Notes under the pieces: model-generated | Databases searched by the model: none | Seen by the model: only the letters and a program-made list of their open reading frames with translations | Told to the model about the DNA's origin: nothing | NCBI GenBank assembly: GCA_964495655.1 | Contig: CAZBWK010000014.1 | Span: 1 to 49,613 of the forward strand | Direction of reading: 5' to 3' | DNA: 49,613 nucleotides | Source of the DNA: JAAYJR01 sp964495655 | GTDB lineage: Bacteria; Bacteroidota; Bacteroidia; Bacteroidales; Prolixibacteraceae | Made by a program: the position numbers and the translations under genes | Part shown: one piece after another, positions 34,582 through 44,212 of the stretch | Layout: each line of letters opens with the position of its first letter | Numbering within the stretch: the first letter of the stretch is position 1

Positions 34582-36516
34582 ATGATTAAAATTTCGTTTC
34601 CTGATAATAGTGTCAGAGAATTTCCGGAACCGTTAACAGGGCTCGACATAGCCAGGTCTCTCTCCAACAGCCTTGCCAGGGAGGTATTAGCGATAACTGT
34701 CAATGGCAAAGTATGGGATCTGACGCGTACCATATCGCACGATGCAAAAGTCAGACTTCATACCTGGGATGACCCTGAGGGCAAAGAGGCTTTCTGGCAC
34801 TCATCAGCGCATCTGATGGCAGAAGCTATTGAATATATTTACCCGGGTACAAAATTTGGTATCGGACCGAGTATAGAGACAGGTTTTTATTATGATATTG
34901 ACCTGCCCGACGGTCACCAGCTTTCTGAAAAAGACCTGCAGCCGGTTGAGAAAAAAATGCTGGAGCTCGCAAGGCAAAAAAATACTATTGTAAGAAAGGA
35001 AATATCGAAGGAGCAGGCGCAGAAGATCTTTTCGGAAAAAGATGACGAACTCAAACTGGAATTGATAAACGAACTTGAAGATGGTACAATATCTGTGTAT
35101 AAGCAGGGCAACTTCACTGATCTCTGCCGGGGCCCTCATCTTCCCCATACAGGTTATATAAAAGCAATAAAACTCACATCAATTGCAGGGGCATACTGGC
35201 GGGGTAACGAAAATAACAAGATGCTGACACGTGTTTACGGCGTTACTTTCCCAAAGCAAAAAATGCTGGATGAGTACCTTAAATTACTCGAAGAGGCTAA
35301 AAAGCGGGACCATCGGAAGATAGGCAGGGAAATGGAACTGTTTACATTTTCTGATGCTGTCGGACAGGGCCTGCCACTCTGGCTGCCCAAGGGGGCACAA
35401 TTGAGGATGCAACTGGAGGAGTTCCTCAGGAAAGTTCAAAAAATGTATAATTATGAACAGGTCATCACCCCGCATATAGGTGATGTAAAACTGTACAAAA
35501 TATCAGGACATTACGACAAATACGGGAAAGACTCCTTCCGCACAATTACAACTCCTGCAGAAGGTGAAGAGTATATGCTCAAACCCATGAACTGCCCACA
35601 CCATTGTGAAATATATAAATCAAAACCCCGCTCATACAAAGACCTTCCTGTCAGGATGGCAGAATTTGGTACAGTTTACAGATATGAACAGAGTGGCGAA
35701 TTGCACGGACTGACGAGGGTACGCGGATTTACACAGGATGATGCACATATTTTCTGCCGGCCTGACCAGCTTAAGGATGAATTCAAGAAGGTAATCGATA
35801 TCATCTTTATCATCTTTAAAGCGCTTCACTTTAATGACTATGTTGCACAGGTCTCGCTTCGTGACAATGAAAATCCGGAAAAATACATCGGGAAAGTTGA
35901 AAACTGGAATAAAGCAGAACAGGCTATTATTGAAGCATGCGAAGAAAAAGGGCTGAAAACCACCATTGAACCGGGTGAAGCCGCATTTTACGGACCAAAA
36001 CTTGACTTTATGGTCAGGGATGCATTGGGCCGCAGCTGGCAACTCGGAACAATACAGGTCGATTATAACCTGCCTGAAAGGTTTAACCTGGAATATACCG
36101 GCGCCGATGATAACAGGCACCAGCCGGTCATGATACACAGGGCTCCCTTCGGATCACTGGAACGCTTTGTTGCAGTGCTGATTGAACATACTGCCGGCAA
36201 ATTCCCTCTTTGGCTTGCCCCGGAACAGGTTGTTCTTTTACCTATCAGTGAAAAGTATAATGAATTTGCCCAAAAAGTTTTGAATTTTCTAAATATTTAC
36301 GATATTCGCACCATTATTGACGATCGTAACGAGAAGATTGGTAGAAAGATACGTGACAATGAACTTAAACGTATTCCTTATATGCTGATTGTCGGGGAGC
36401 AGGAAGCAGTGTCTGATACCGTGTCGGTACGCCGGCAGGGGCATGGAGATAAAGGAGTGATGAAAATTGAAGAATTTGCTGAAATGATAATGGCAGAAAT
36501 TAAAGATCAACAATAA
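34582..36516 (+). CDS. thrS: Threonyl-tRNA synthetase
   Basis: This 644-residue class II synthetase charges tRNA-Thr. Domains in order are TGS (MIKISFPDNSVREF), the editing domain with HSSAH, the catalytic core with MNCPHHCEIY and zinc ligands, motif 2 in FGTVYRYEQSGELHG, motif 3 around IHRAPFGSLERF, and the anticodon-binding domain to the C-terminus. ATG 34570 is in frame four codons upstream, but alignment to the family N-terminus and the promoter position favour 34582. It heads the classic thrS-infC-rpmI-rplT cluster. Confidence 0.98.
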   Translation: MIKISFPDNSVREFPEPLTGLDIARSLSNSLAREVLAITVNGKVWDLTRTISHDAKVRLHTWDDPEGKEAFWHSSAHLMAEAIEYIYPGTKFGIGPSIETGFYYDIDLPDGHQLSEKDLQPVEKKMLELARQKNTIVRKEISKEQAQKIFSEKDDELKLELINELEDGTISVYKQGNFTDLCRGPHLPHTGYIKAIKLTSIAGAYWRGNENNKMLTRVYGVTFPKQKMLDEYLKLLEEAKKRDHRKIGREMELFTFSDAVGQGLPLWLPKGAQLRMQLEEFLRKVQKMYNYEQVITPHIGDVKLYKISGHYDKYGKDSFRTITTPAEGEEYMLKPMNCPHHCEIYKSKPRSYKDLPVRMAEFGTVYRYEQSGELHGLTRVRGFTQDDAHIFCRPDQLKDEFKKVIDIIFIIFKALHFNDYVAQVSLRDNENPEKYIGKVENWNKAEQAIIEACEEKGLKTTIEPGEAAFYGPKLDFMVRDALGRSWQLGTIQVDYNLPERFNLEYTGADDNRHQPVMIHRAPFGSLERFVAVLIEHTAGKFPLWLAPEQVVLLPISEKYNEFAQKVLNFLNIYDIRTIIDDRNEKIGRKIRDNELKRIPYMLIVGEQEAVSDTVSVRRQGHGDKGVMKIEEFAEMIMAEIKDQQ

Positions 36517-36528
36517 TAACTAAATAAT

Positions 36529-36545
36529 AGGAGGACAAAAGTATA
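36529..36545 (+). promoter_or_regulatory. Strong Shine-Dalgarno with AUA start codon of infC
   Basis: AGGAGG at 36529-36534 stands 8 bases before ATA at 36543-36545. An in-frame TAG lies five codons upstream and there is no ATG, GTG or TTG in between. Such a perfect Shine-Dalgarno is exceptional among the genes of this window. Confidence 0.75.
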
Positions 36546-37106
36546 GCTATTAAAAGACAAAGCGTTGGAAGATTCCCCGGCAGAAACAGGGACAGGGGAG
36601 CTCAACACAGGATCAACAAATTTATTACTTCCCCGCAGATAAGAGTTGTGGGGGATAATATTGGGAACCCCGGGATCTATCCCCTGAGGGAAGCATTAAG
36701 AATGGCCGATGAAATGGAGTTGGATCTGGTGGAAATATCCCCGAAAGCAGATCCGCCAGTTTGTAAAATCATCGATTATTCTAAGTATCTTTATCAGCAG
36801 AAAAAGAAACAAAAAGAGATGAAGGCCAAAGCGGTCAAAATCGTAGTTAAGGAAATCCGGTTCGGACCCCAAACTGATGATCACGATTTTGAATTTAAAT
36901 TACGACACGCCGAAAAGTTTTTAAAAGACGGTGCAAAAGTAAAGGCATTCGTCTTCTTCAAAGGCAGGTCAATCCTGTTTAAAGAACAGGGGGAAATACT
37001 GCTGCTTAGACTGGCAACTGCACTGGAAGATCTCGGTACGGTAGAGCAACTGCCAAAACTTGAAGGAAAAAGAATGACAATGATAATTTCACCGAAAAAG
37101 AAGTAA
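36543..37106 (+). CDS. infC: Translation initiation factor IF-3
   Basis: This 187-residue protein prevents subunit joining and proofreads the start codon on the 30S. The N-domain (RINKFITSPQIRVVGDNIGNPGIYPLREAL) and C-domain (KEIRFGPQTDDHDFEFKLRHAEKFL) are complete. A conventional start would be the GTG at 36648, but that would delete about 35 conserved residues of the N-domain. The conserved reading continues back to an ATA 8 bases after AGGAGG, so I use ATA 36543. IF-3 itself rejects non-canonical starts, the basis of its autoregulation in E. coli (AUU start). Confidence 0.93.
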   Translation: MAIKRQSVGRFPGRNRDRGAQHRINKFITSPQIRVVGDNIGNPGIYPLREALRMADEMELDLVEISPKADPPVCKIIDYSKYLYQQKKKQKEMKAKAVKIVVKEIRFGPQTDDHDFEFKLRHAEKFLKDGAKVKAFVFFKGRSILFKEQGEILLLRLATALEDLGTVEQLPKLEGKRMTMIISPKKK

Positions 37107-37140
37107 TACACTTCTTTGATAAAAATAAACAAGTAGGAAT

Positions 37141-37338
37141 ATGCCAAAGATGAAAACAAATTCCGGAGCAAAAAAGCGTTTTAAGCTTACCGGAACAGGG
37201 AAAATTAAAAGAAAACATGCTTATAAAAGCCACATTCTCACAAAAAAAAGTACAAAACGCAAACGTAATCTGGGTTACTGGACTACCATAGATAAGACTA
37301 ATGAGAATAACGTGAAGCTTCTATTAAACATGAAATGA
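37141..37338 (+). CDS. rpmI: 50S ribosomal protein L35
   Basis: The 65-residue basic protein MPKMKTNSGAKKRF... has the L35 signature (KLTGTGKIKRKHAYKSHILTKK) and normal length. It follows infC by 34 bp and precedes rplT by 86 bp in the standard order. Confidence 0.98.
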   Translation: MPKMKTNSGAKKRFKLTGTGKIKRKHAYKSHILTKKSTKRKRNLGYWTTIDKTNENNVKLLLNMK

Positions 37339-37381
37339 GATTAAACAATTAGTTATTAACCAGGTTATTGTGCTGATAAGT

Positions 37382-37399
37382 TTCCCGATACACCGGGAA
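37382..37399 (+). other. Hairpin between rpmI and rplT
   Basis: TTCCCG and CGGGAA form a 6-bp stem around ATACAC in the 86-bp gap. It has no T-run. L20 is known to repress its own cluster by binding a leader RNA in other bacteria, so this could be part of such a site, but no conserved L20 motif was recognised. Confidence 0.4.
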
Positions 37400-37424
37400 C
37401 GCCGGTGACCAAAAAATTAAAAGT

Positions 37425-37769
37425 ATGCCAAGAAGTGTAAATCATGCAGCATCACGTGCCCGGAGAAAAAAAATTCTAAAGAAAACCAAAGGTTATTTCG
37501 GTGCGCGTAAAAATGTCTGGACAGTCGCCAAGAATACTTACGAAAAGGGATTACAGTATGCCTACCGCGACAGAAAAGTCAAGAAAAGAACTTTCCGTGC
37601 ATTGTGGATTCAGCGTATTAACGCTGCAGCAAGAATTGAAGGATTATCTTATTCCCGGTTTATGGGATTACTGAAAGAAAAAGATATAGTAATAAACCGG
37701 AAAGTACTGGCCGATTTGGCTATGAACCAGCCTGAAGCTTTCAAAGCAATAGTTGAAAAAGTAAAATAA
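37425..37769 (+). CDS. rplT: 50S ribosomal protein L20
   Basis: The 114-residue protein starts MPRSVNHAASRARRKKILKK and contains the L20 core (GYFGARKNVWTVAKNTYEKG, YRDRKVKKRTFRALWIQRIN). It binds 23S rRNA early in 50S assembly. It is the last gene of the cluster; a perfect terminator follows. Confidence 0.98.
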   Translation: MPRSVNHAASRARRKKILKKTKGYFGARKNVWTVAKNTYEKGLQYAYRDRKVKKRTFRALWIQRINAAARIEGLSYSRFMGLLKEKDIVINRKVLADLAMNQPEAFKAIVEKVK

Positions 37770-37796
37770 AGAATTGTATATCGGTGAAAAAAACTG

Positions 37797-37821
37797 AACC
37801 CGGGTATTGCCCGGGTTTTTT
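37797..37821 (+). terminator. Intrinsic terminator of the thrS-rplT cluster
   Basis: AACCCGGG and CCCGGGTT form a perfect 8-bp stem with loop TATTG, followed by TTTTTT. Confidence 0.95.
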
Positions 37822-37857
37822 ATTTTATCCCTTTTGCTTTATCTGATGAGCTTTCAC

Positions 37858-39297
37858 TTAAACCTGTCTTAGTTTCCACTTACCCCGCCTGAACAGCAGA
37901 AAAGCTGTCATTGTCATAATGCTCTCTGCACAAACAATAGCTATACTGGCTCCGGCAAGTCCCATATCAAGGTATATCGACAATATCCAGGCCAGAGGGA
38001 TCTCAATAAGCCAAAAGCAAAATATGTTGATCAGTGTAGGGGTGAATGTATCGCCACTGCCGTTGAATCCCTGTACAATGACCATACCAAGGGCATAAAA
38101 AATAAATCCGTAACTTATTATTCTTAAAGATAAAGCACCGTTCGATACTACATATGGATCTTTTATGAACAACCCGATGAAAAAAGCCGGGAAGAGTGCG
38201 AGGAGTGAACCTATTATTCCCATGAACAGCACATTCACCCAACTGGTGATCCATACAGATCTCTCTGCTTTGTCAGGGCGCAAAGCGCCAAGGTTCTGGC
38301 CCACAAGGGTTGCCGCAGCATTGCTAAGTCCCCCGGCGGGAAGAATTGAAAAAAGTATGATCCTTAAGGCAATAGTATACCCGGCAAGGGCTTCCGGACC
38401 GCTGACCGCAACTATCCGCACCAAAAAGATCCAACTGGACGTGGCTATCAGGTTTTGAAGGATCCCTCCACCCGAGATGCGGAGTAATTCAAGCATGACT
38501 TTTATTTTTATCCTGAGGCTGCTCCAAAATAACCTTATGCGGTATATACCCCTGAATAGAAGATAAAACTGATATAACACACCAAGTCCGCGGCCAATCG
38601 TGGTGGCAATGGCAGCTCCCGCAAGTCCGAGTCCGGGAACCGGACCAAACCCGAATATAAGAAGGGGATCAAGTACCAGGTTCAGCAGATTGGCAACAAT
38701 TACCACCCTCATTGAAACTGCAGCGTCGCCCGAGCTTCTGAAAACGGCGTTAATGATAAACAGCAGCATAATAACTGCATTGCTGCCAAACATTATTGCA
38801 GGATATAAGGCACCCTCATCTGTCATTTCATGGGTTGCTCCCATTATTAATAAAAACTGCCTGGCAAACAACACTCCCGGCGCTGCAATCAACAGGGAAA
38901 CCAAAACACCTGCAAGAATAGCCTGAAAGGCAACAACTCCGGCTTCTTGTCTGCGTTTCTCTCCTATTCTCCTGGCGACCAAAGCTGTGGTAGCCATACT
39001 CAATCCCGAGGCTATTGCATAAACTATTGTCATTACTGACTCGGTAATCCCTACCGTGGCTACGGCATTTGCTCCCAGTCTCGATACAAAAAATATATCA
39101 ACAATTGCAAATACCGATTCCATTATCATTTCGAGTACCATCGGTACAGCAAGAATAAAAATGGCATGGCCGGTTTTAGTTTCGGTAAAATCACGGTCAG
39201 TTCCTGCAATCGCTTCTTTAAATTCTTTCCGGAAGGACTTAACCCTTTCGATATTGATATACCGCAAGGCAGATCTCTTGTAATTATCTTCCTTCAT
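37858..39297 (-). CDS. MATE-family multidrug efflux transporter
   Basis: This integral membrane protein of about 479 residues has roughly twelve hydrophobic helices in two homologous halves (AIFILAVPMVLEMIMESVFAIVDIFFVSRLG opens the first). It would export drugs or organic cations in exchange for Na+ or H+. The frame reaches a TTG at 39309, but ATG 39297 (MKEDNYKRS) is preferred. About 40 cytoplasmic residues precede helix 1, somewhat long for the family. It is convergent with rplT and stands alone. Confidence 0.95.
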   Translation of the reverse strand: MKEDNYKRSALRYINIERVKSFRKEFKEAIAGTDRDFTETKTGHAIFILAVPMVLEMIMESVFAIVDIFFVSRLGANAVATVGITESVMTIVYAIASGLSMATTALVARRIGEKRRQEAGVVAFQAILAGVLVSLLIAAPGVLFARQFLLIMGATHEMTDEGALYPAIMFGSNAVIMLLFIINAVFRSSGDAAVSMRVVIVANLLNLVLDPLLIFGFGPVPGLGLAGAAIATTIGRGLGVLYQFYLLFRGIYRIRLFWSSLRIKIKVMLELLRISGGGILQNLIATSSWIFLVRIVAVSGPEALAGYTIALRIILFSILPAGGLSNAAATLVGQNLGALRPDKAERSVWITSWVNVLFMGIIGSLLALFPAFFIGLFIKDPYVVSNGALSLRIISYGFIFYALGMVIVQGFNGSGDTFTPTLINIFCFWLIEIPLAWILSIYLDMGLAGASIAIVCAESIMTMTAFLLFRRGKWKLRQV

Positions 39298-39575
39298 TTT
39301 ACACTTCAATTAATAATATGAAACGAGCATGATTGTAAAATCACCCAAGAGGATGATTAAAACATGTGCGAGTTCCATACTATACCTTAATAAACAAACA
39401 ATTTTAATAGTATGAATAACTGTTCCTGAAATACCTGCTTTGACCGCCGTTGTAAAGATTGAGCCAGCAAATATATTGAATAATAAGGTTGATTTTTTCT
39501 GTTTTAGAATTATTTTACAATAAATTGTAAAGTTTCAAATATGAATTTGTAATTTTATTGTCAAATTTTAAACAG

Positions 39576-40709
39576 ATGAAACGAATGAAAAACCTGCTTT
39601 TATTTATTTGTATTGCTATTTTTACTGCATGTAGTACTGAAACAAAAAAAGAGATAGAAATGCCATACTCAGATGTTGATTTTGAAAAAACAATCGACGG
39701 TAAAGCCACAAGGTTGTTTAAAATGGAGAATGAAAACGGAGTCGTAGTGACCCTGACCAATTACGGGGCAAAAATTGTTTCCATATATGTCCCCGATAAA
39801 AACGGGGATTTTGCTGATGTAATACTTGGGTTTAAGTCAATCGACGATTATGAAAAATACGGCGCCAGTCACGGAGCAGTGGTGGGCCCCTATGCTAACC
39901 GCATCTCCGGGGCACAGTTCACCATTGGTGACAATACCTATAAGCTGCCGGTGAACAACGGCGAGGCATGTCTTCATTCCGGCCCCGACAGCTGGTACCG
40001 TAAAGTATGGGACTATGAAAAGCAGGGAAATACCACTGCCTTTATGCTTTACAGTCAGGACGGGGAATTTGGATTCCCCGGGAACAAAACAGTGAAGGTT
40101 ATCTATACACTCACAGATGACAATGAACTTAAGATTGATTATGAGGTTACAACAGATGAATATACTCATATAAATGTGACAAACCATTCGTACTTCAATC
40201 TGCGGGGAGAAGGTAACGGCGATATTCTGGACCACATTCTTGTAATTGATGCAGATAATGTAACTCCGGTAATTGACCAGAGTATGATCCCTACCGGCGA
40301 GGTTGCAGATATCAGGGGCACCGAACTTGATTTTACCACGCCCCACCCTGTCGGTGAACGGATTGAAGCTGATAATCCGCAACTGGTTTACGGGACCGGA
40401 TATGACTTTAATTATATTATCAATAAAGAATCAGGTGTTCTGGCATTTGCAGCAAGTGCCTATGAACCTGAAAGCGGCAGGTATTTGGAAGTATTCACTA
40501 CCGAACCTGGTATACAGCTTTACACCGGCAACTTCCTGAACGGAACTGAAATCGGTAAAAGTGGCAAACCTTATACTAAACGCACGGGATTCTGCCTTGA
40601 AACACAGCACTTCCCTGACACCCCTAATCAGCCGTCATTCCCGTCAACCCTCCTGAAGCCGGGGGAGATGTATAAATCAACCACTATTTTCAAATTTGCA
40701 GTTAAATGA
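39576..40709 (+). CDS. Aldose 1-epimerase (galactose mutarotase) lipoprotein
   Basis: This 377-residue enzyme interconverts sugar anomers. A lipoprotein signal (MKRMKNLLLFICIAIFTAC, Cys19) places it outside the cytoplasm, as in many Bacteroidota. The core motifs are GPYANRISGAQF, the catalytic-His region NVTNHSYFNLRG, and the catalytic Glu in FCLETQHFPDTPNQPSFPS. The frame begins at a TTG at 39558, but ATG 39576 is the natural start. It is monocistronic, ending at a strong hairpin terminator. Confidence 0.95.
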   Translation: MKRMKNLLLFICIAIFTACSTETKKEIEMPYSDVDFEKTIDGKATRLFKMENENGVVVTLTNYGAKIVSIYVPDKNGDFADVILGFKSIDDYEKYGASHGAVVGPYANRISGAQFTIGDNTYKLPVNNGEACLHSGPDSWYRKVWDYEKQGNTTAFMLYSQDGEFGFPGNKTVKVIYTLTDDNELKIDYEVTTDEYTHINVTNHSYFNLRGEGNGDILDHILVIDADNVTPVIDQSMIPTGEVADIRGTELDFTTPHPVGERIEADNPQLVYGTGYDFNYIINKESGVLAFAASAYEPESGRYLEVFTTEPGIQLYTGNFLNGTEIGKSGKPYTKRTGFCLETQHFPDTPNQPSFPSTLLKPGEMYKSTTIFKFAVK

Positions 40710-40782
40710 AACGATAATAACCTTTTTAACAGAGATCAGCCTGAGAAAACAGATTTTCATAAAAATTAATTCTCTTATCTGC

Positions 40783-40834
40783 AAAAAATCAGTCCGTCGT
40801 GTGATCAGATTTACTCCTGACGAACTGATTTTTT
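40783..40834 (+). terminator. Intrinsic terminator after the aldose epimerase
   Basis: AAAAAATCAGT pairs with ACTGATTTTTT (11 bp), with a further CGTC/GACG inside. The T-rich end on both strands means it could work in either direction. Confidence 0.85.
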
Positions 40835-40941
40835 ATTAATGCTAACAGCATATTAGCTCTTTATCAATTTCAAATCTTTAAAATAAATTTTCAAATTTTG
40901 AGTTTACAGGAATATAAAACAGAAACTCTTTAAACTTGAGT

Positions 40942-41448
40942 ATGAAAAGTGATGATGAAGCAACCAGCTGGTTTAAAGATATTTTTGACAGGAATTACGA
41001 ATATATCCGTAATTATCTTTACTATCTTTCAGGTGATATGAATCTTGCCGAGGATATTGCTCAGGATGTGTTCATGATACTTTGGGAAAAGCGGAGCGGA
41101 ATAAGAGATGAAACTGTTCGTCCTCTTCTTTTTACTATTGCAAGAAATTGTTTTTTAAAAAATAAACGGCATGAAAATTATGACCTCCGCTTCCGGTCAG
41201 CTTATTTTGAAAAATTTGACAATAAATCACCTGAATATCTTTTAGAACTTAAAGAATTTGATGAAAAACTTCAACAAACAATTGCAAACCTGCCAGGTAA
41301 GTGCAGGCCCGTATTTTTAATGAACAGGATTGACGGAATGACCTACCGGGAGATTGCAGAATATACAGGTGTCAGTGTAAAGGCAGTGGAAAAACAAATG
41401 AGAAAAGCTTTGGCGTTTTTACGGAACGAACTTGACATAGAAATATAA
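40942..41448 (+). CDS. ECF RNA polymerase sigma factor
   Basis: This 168-residue sigma-70 protein has region 2 (RNYLYYLSGDMNLAEDIAQDVFMILWEKR) and region 4 (LPGKCRPVFLMNRIDGMTYREIAEYTGVSVKAVEKQMRKAL). An upstream TTG is in frame at 40936, but ATG 40942 is preferred. The next gene, 34 bp on, is a TonB receptor with an STN domain, then a FecR anti-sigma factor: a second complete surface-signalling relay in this window. It is not close in sequence to the sigma factor at 17174-17773 as far as can be judged by eye. Confidence 0.95.
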   Translation: MKSDDEATSWFKDIFDRNYEYIRNYLYYLSGDMNLAEDIAQDVFMILWEKRSGIRDETVRPLLFTIARNCFLKNKRHENYDLRFRSAYFEKFDNKSPEYLLELKEFDEKLQQTIANLPGKCRPVFLMNRIDGMTYREIAEYTGVSVKAVEKQMRKALAFLRNELDIEI

Positions 41449-41482
41449 TTTTGATGAGTAACCGTTTAAAATTGATTTGAAA

Positions 41483-44134
41483 ATGCGACCTGATAGATTA
41501 TTCAAATATATAATACTCCTGCCATTATGGATCGGATTCGCATATTCAGTAAAAGCACAGGAATATAAGATCACTTACACGTCAGAAGGGCAAACCCTTA
41601 ATGTTGTTTTAGAAGAAATAAGCGAAAAATATGATATCAGCTTTGCGTTCGACCCTGATGCATTTTCCATTATAAATGCAGAGTTTAATATCACTGATGG
41701 ATCTCTGAATGATCTTTTAAAATTATTGAAAACAAAATATTTTGTCAATCATAAATTCATTGATGGTACATGGATCCTGATAATCGAAGAACCGGATGTA
41801 CCACTGGTCATTTCGCAAACACCAAAACCACTTACAGTTGCAGGATATGTAAAAGATGCCATGACAGGCGAAGAGCTTATATATTGCAATGTCGCTTATA
41901 GAAACGATAAGGGTGCTATGACAAATGAACTGGGTTTTTTCAGTTTCCGGATTCCTGATAATGACTCTGTAAATATCAGAATAAGCCATCTTGGATACAG
42001 AATGCTCGATACAATAATCTCTCCGGCAGATAAACCTGTCTTTTACCTTGACCCGGCTGAGCTGCTGCTGCCAACTGTTGAGGTGGTGTATAATGAAAAA
42101 AATATTTGCCAGGCCTCACCCCGGCCTGAAAGTATTGGATTTAACCCCCTTAAATCTGCAAACCTGCCCGGCATTGCAAACGATGACCTGGGCAATTCGC
42201 TTCTTGTAATTCCAGGAATTAATTTTTTGCACGGAGGTTTGTCCGGTTTATCAATCAGAGGAGGTTCGTCAACCGACAACCTGGTTCTGTTCGATGGAAT
42301 TCCTGTACTGGAAACCAGTCACCTGCTCGGCAATATGAGTGTCCTCAATTCAAAATTTGTAAAGCAGGCATTTGTATCACGGGGAGGATTCGGAACCCAG
42401 TTTGGAGATCGCGTGGCAGGGTTGATAGAGCTGACAGGTAAATCGGGCAAAAACAATCAACCATACCTTGATGTGTCGGCTAACTTAATAAGTTTCAATC
42501 TGTTGACTAACCTTCCTGTAACTCAAAAATTCTCAGTGACTGCCGCCTGGAGGAGATCTTTTATTGATCAGTGGCAAAATTTCCTTTTCTACAGGTTGAT
42601 AGACGACCTGGCAGAAACCGACGATCCTGTAAGGTCAACTATCATCCCTGTAATTAAATATGAAGATATAAATGCGAAAATAAGTTATCATCCGTCGGAT
42701 AATCTTGAATTTAATCTCAACCTCCTCTATGGCAGTGATGATCAGAGCAGGGATTTTGAACTTATTCAGACCAAAGACTATTACAGGAACGAATCATTGA
42801 AGGGCAATAATACCGGAGTGAGCATGAACATGAACTGGCAGGTAAACGATGAATGGTTCCACTCCTTAACTGCAGGTTATTCTGACCTTGACAAGGCAGT
42901 TGTTGACGAAACCGGTGAACTTAAGGAATTTACCGAGATAATTGAAAATCCCGGTCAGGGCATCGGCAAAGGTAAAGGACTCGCCAAAACAAAAGAAAAA
43001 ACATATACCCGGTTAACAAGTGATACAGATAACGGAAATAACAACATTCAGGAATACCGCGCTGAATGGAGATCAACTTTTAATAAAGGTAATTTCCTTA
43101 CAGATGCGGGCATCGGAATAGTTTCAGATGTTTACAGTTACCGGTTTGTTGCACAACGAAAAGATCAAAATATTCAGACTGATTCTATTGTAGACAATAA
43201 CAAAATGACTCTATTAAACGGGTTCCTGCAGGAACGGATCACTCTGAATGACCTGCTGAATTTAAGATTGGGGATGAGAGCAAATTATGATATAAACAGC
43301 AGAAAAATATACTGGCAGCCCCGCGGAGGAGTTGAAATGACCCCGGCTGAAGGCCTTAGCATCTATCTTTTAAGCGGAGTCTATTATCAATTTTTAAGCG
43401 GAATAAAAAGATTCGACAGCGAAGGTCATTTCAGTCATTTGTGGTATCTGCCAGGGTTTGATCAGAAAGGTGTTGTGAAAGGCTATCATAATATTGCGGG
43501 CACCAAATTCGAAAAATACGGCTGGTTTATTGATATGGAGGCCTATTTAAAAAACAGTTCGGGTAAACTCAACTATTTTTCTCATAATTCTGTTGAGGGG
43601 GAAAACATCAATGTGATATACATCCCCCGAGAAGGCAGCGAGCGCATAAAAGGCATTGACCTGTTCATCCAAAAAAAACATAATATATTTAACCATATGG
43701 CCGGTTATTCCCTGTCACGCCAGGAGGAAAAAATTGACAATGTCCTGAACAATAAATGGTTTCCCGGTTATAACGACCGCCTGCACCGTTTGAAAATAAC
43801 AGAAATGGCAATTTGGAAAAACTGGCAGCTTAGCGGTTGCTGGAGTTATGCAAGCGGACTTCCGGTATTGCAACTCACAGAATCAGGTCCGGACGCAGAT
43901 GTTGTCAGGTCAGATTATTTTTCCCGGCTTGACTTTACCCTGACCAGGGAATTCAGGACAAACCACATATTGCTTCAGGCCGGGGCGTCTCTCCTTAATG
44001 TTTTCAACCGCAATAATATTGTTGAGGTGGATTATCTGAGATTCTCGTCAGATGCAGGATCCATGACGGTGCGTTCAGATATTTCCGCACTTGGATTTAC
44101 TCCCCTGTTTTTTGTAAACCTGAAAATTTATTAA
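41483..44134 (+). CDS. STN-domain TonB-dependent receptor (transducer type)
   Basis: This 883-residue outer-membrane receptor has a signal peptide to about residue 26 (VKAQ), an STN domain at about 30-105, a carboxypeptidase-regulatory-like domain at about 118-195 (VAGYVKDAMTGEELIYCNVAYRND), a plug (about 210-330, LSIRGGSSTDNLVLFDGIPV) and a barrel. It is much shorter than the SusC at 9367-12996 and has no SusD partner, so it is not a typical glycan importer. A Gly/Lys-rich stretch (GQGIGKGKGLAKTKEK, about residue 495) probably forms an extracellular loop. It should signal through the FecR encoded next. Confidence 0.95.
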   Translation: MRPDRLFKYIILLPLWIGFAYSVKAQEYKITYTSEGQTLNVVLEEISEKYDISFAFDPDAFSIINAEFNITDGSLNDLLKLLKTKYFVNHKFIDGTWILIIEEPDVPLVISQTPKPLTVAGYVKDAMTGEELIYCNVAYRNDKGAMTNELGFFSFRIPDNDSVNIRISHLGYRMLDTIISPADKPVFYLDPAELLLPTVEVVYNEKNICQASPRPESIGFNPLKSANLPGIANDDLGNSLLVIPGINFLHGGLSGLSIRGGSSTDNLVLFDGIPVLETSHLLGNMSVLNSKFVKQAFVSRGGFGTQFGDRVAGLIELTGKSGKNNQPYLDVSANLISFNLLTNLPVTQKFSVTAAWRRSFIDQWQNFLFYRLIDDLAETDDPVRSTIIPVIKYEDINAKISYHPSDNLEFNLNLLYGSDDQSRDFELIQTKDYYRNESLKGNNTGVSMNMNWQVNDEWFHSLTAGYSDLDKAVVDETGELKEFTEIIENPGQGIGKGKGLAKTKEKTYTRLTSDTDNGNNNIQEYRAEWRSTFNKGNFLTDAGIGIVSDVYSYRFVAQRKDQNIQTDSIVDNNKMTLLNGFLQERITLNDLLNLRLGMRANYDINSRKIYWQPRGGVEMTPAEGLSIYLLSGVYYQFLSGIKRFDSEGHFSHLWYLPGFDQKGVVKGYHNIAGTKFEKYGWFIDMEAYLKNSSGKLNYFSHNSVEGENINVIYIPREGSERIKGIDLFIQKKHNIFNHMAGYSLSRQEEKIDNVLNNKWFPGYNDRLHRLKITEMAIWKNWQLSGCWSYASGLPVLQLTESGPDADVVRSDYFSRLDFTLTREFRTNHILLQAGASLLNVFNRNNIVEVDYLRFSSDAGSMTVRSDISALGFTPLFFVNLKIY

Positions 44135-44212
44135 AATATGGTAGGGTAAATCGCAAGAAGTGGATATTATTATCAGAAATACTTAATAGTGTCCGGTAAT
44201 CTTTATTGCAAA

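Noticed and set aside
36648..37106. infC starting at GTG 36648
   Set aside because: It would cut about 35 conserved residues from the IF-3 N-domain and ignore the AGGAGG/ATA signal upstream.
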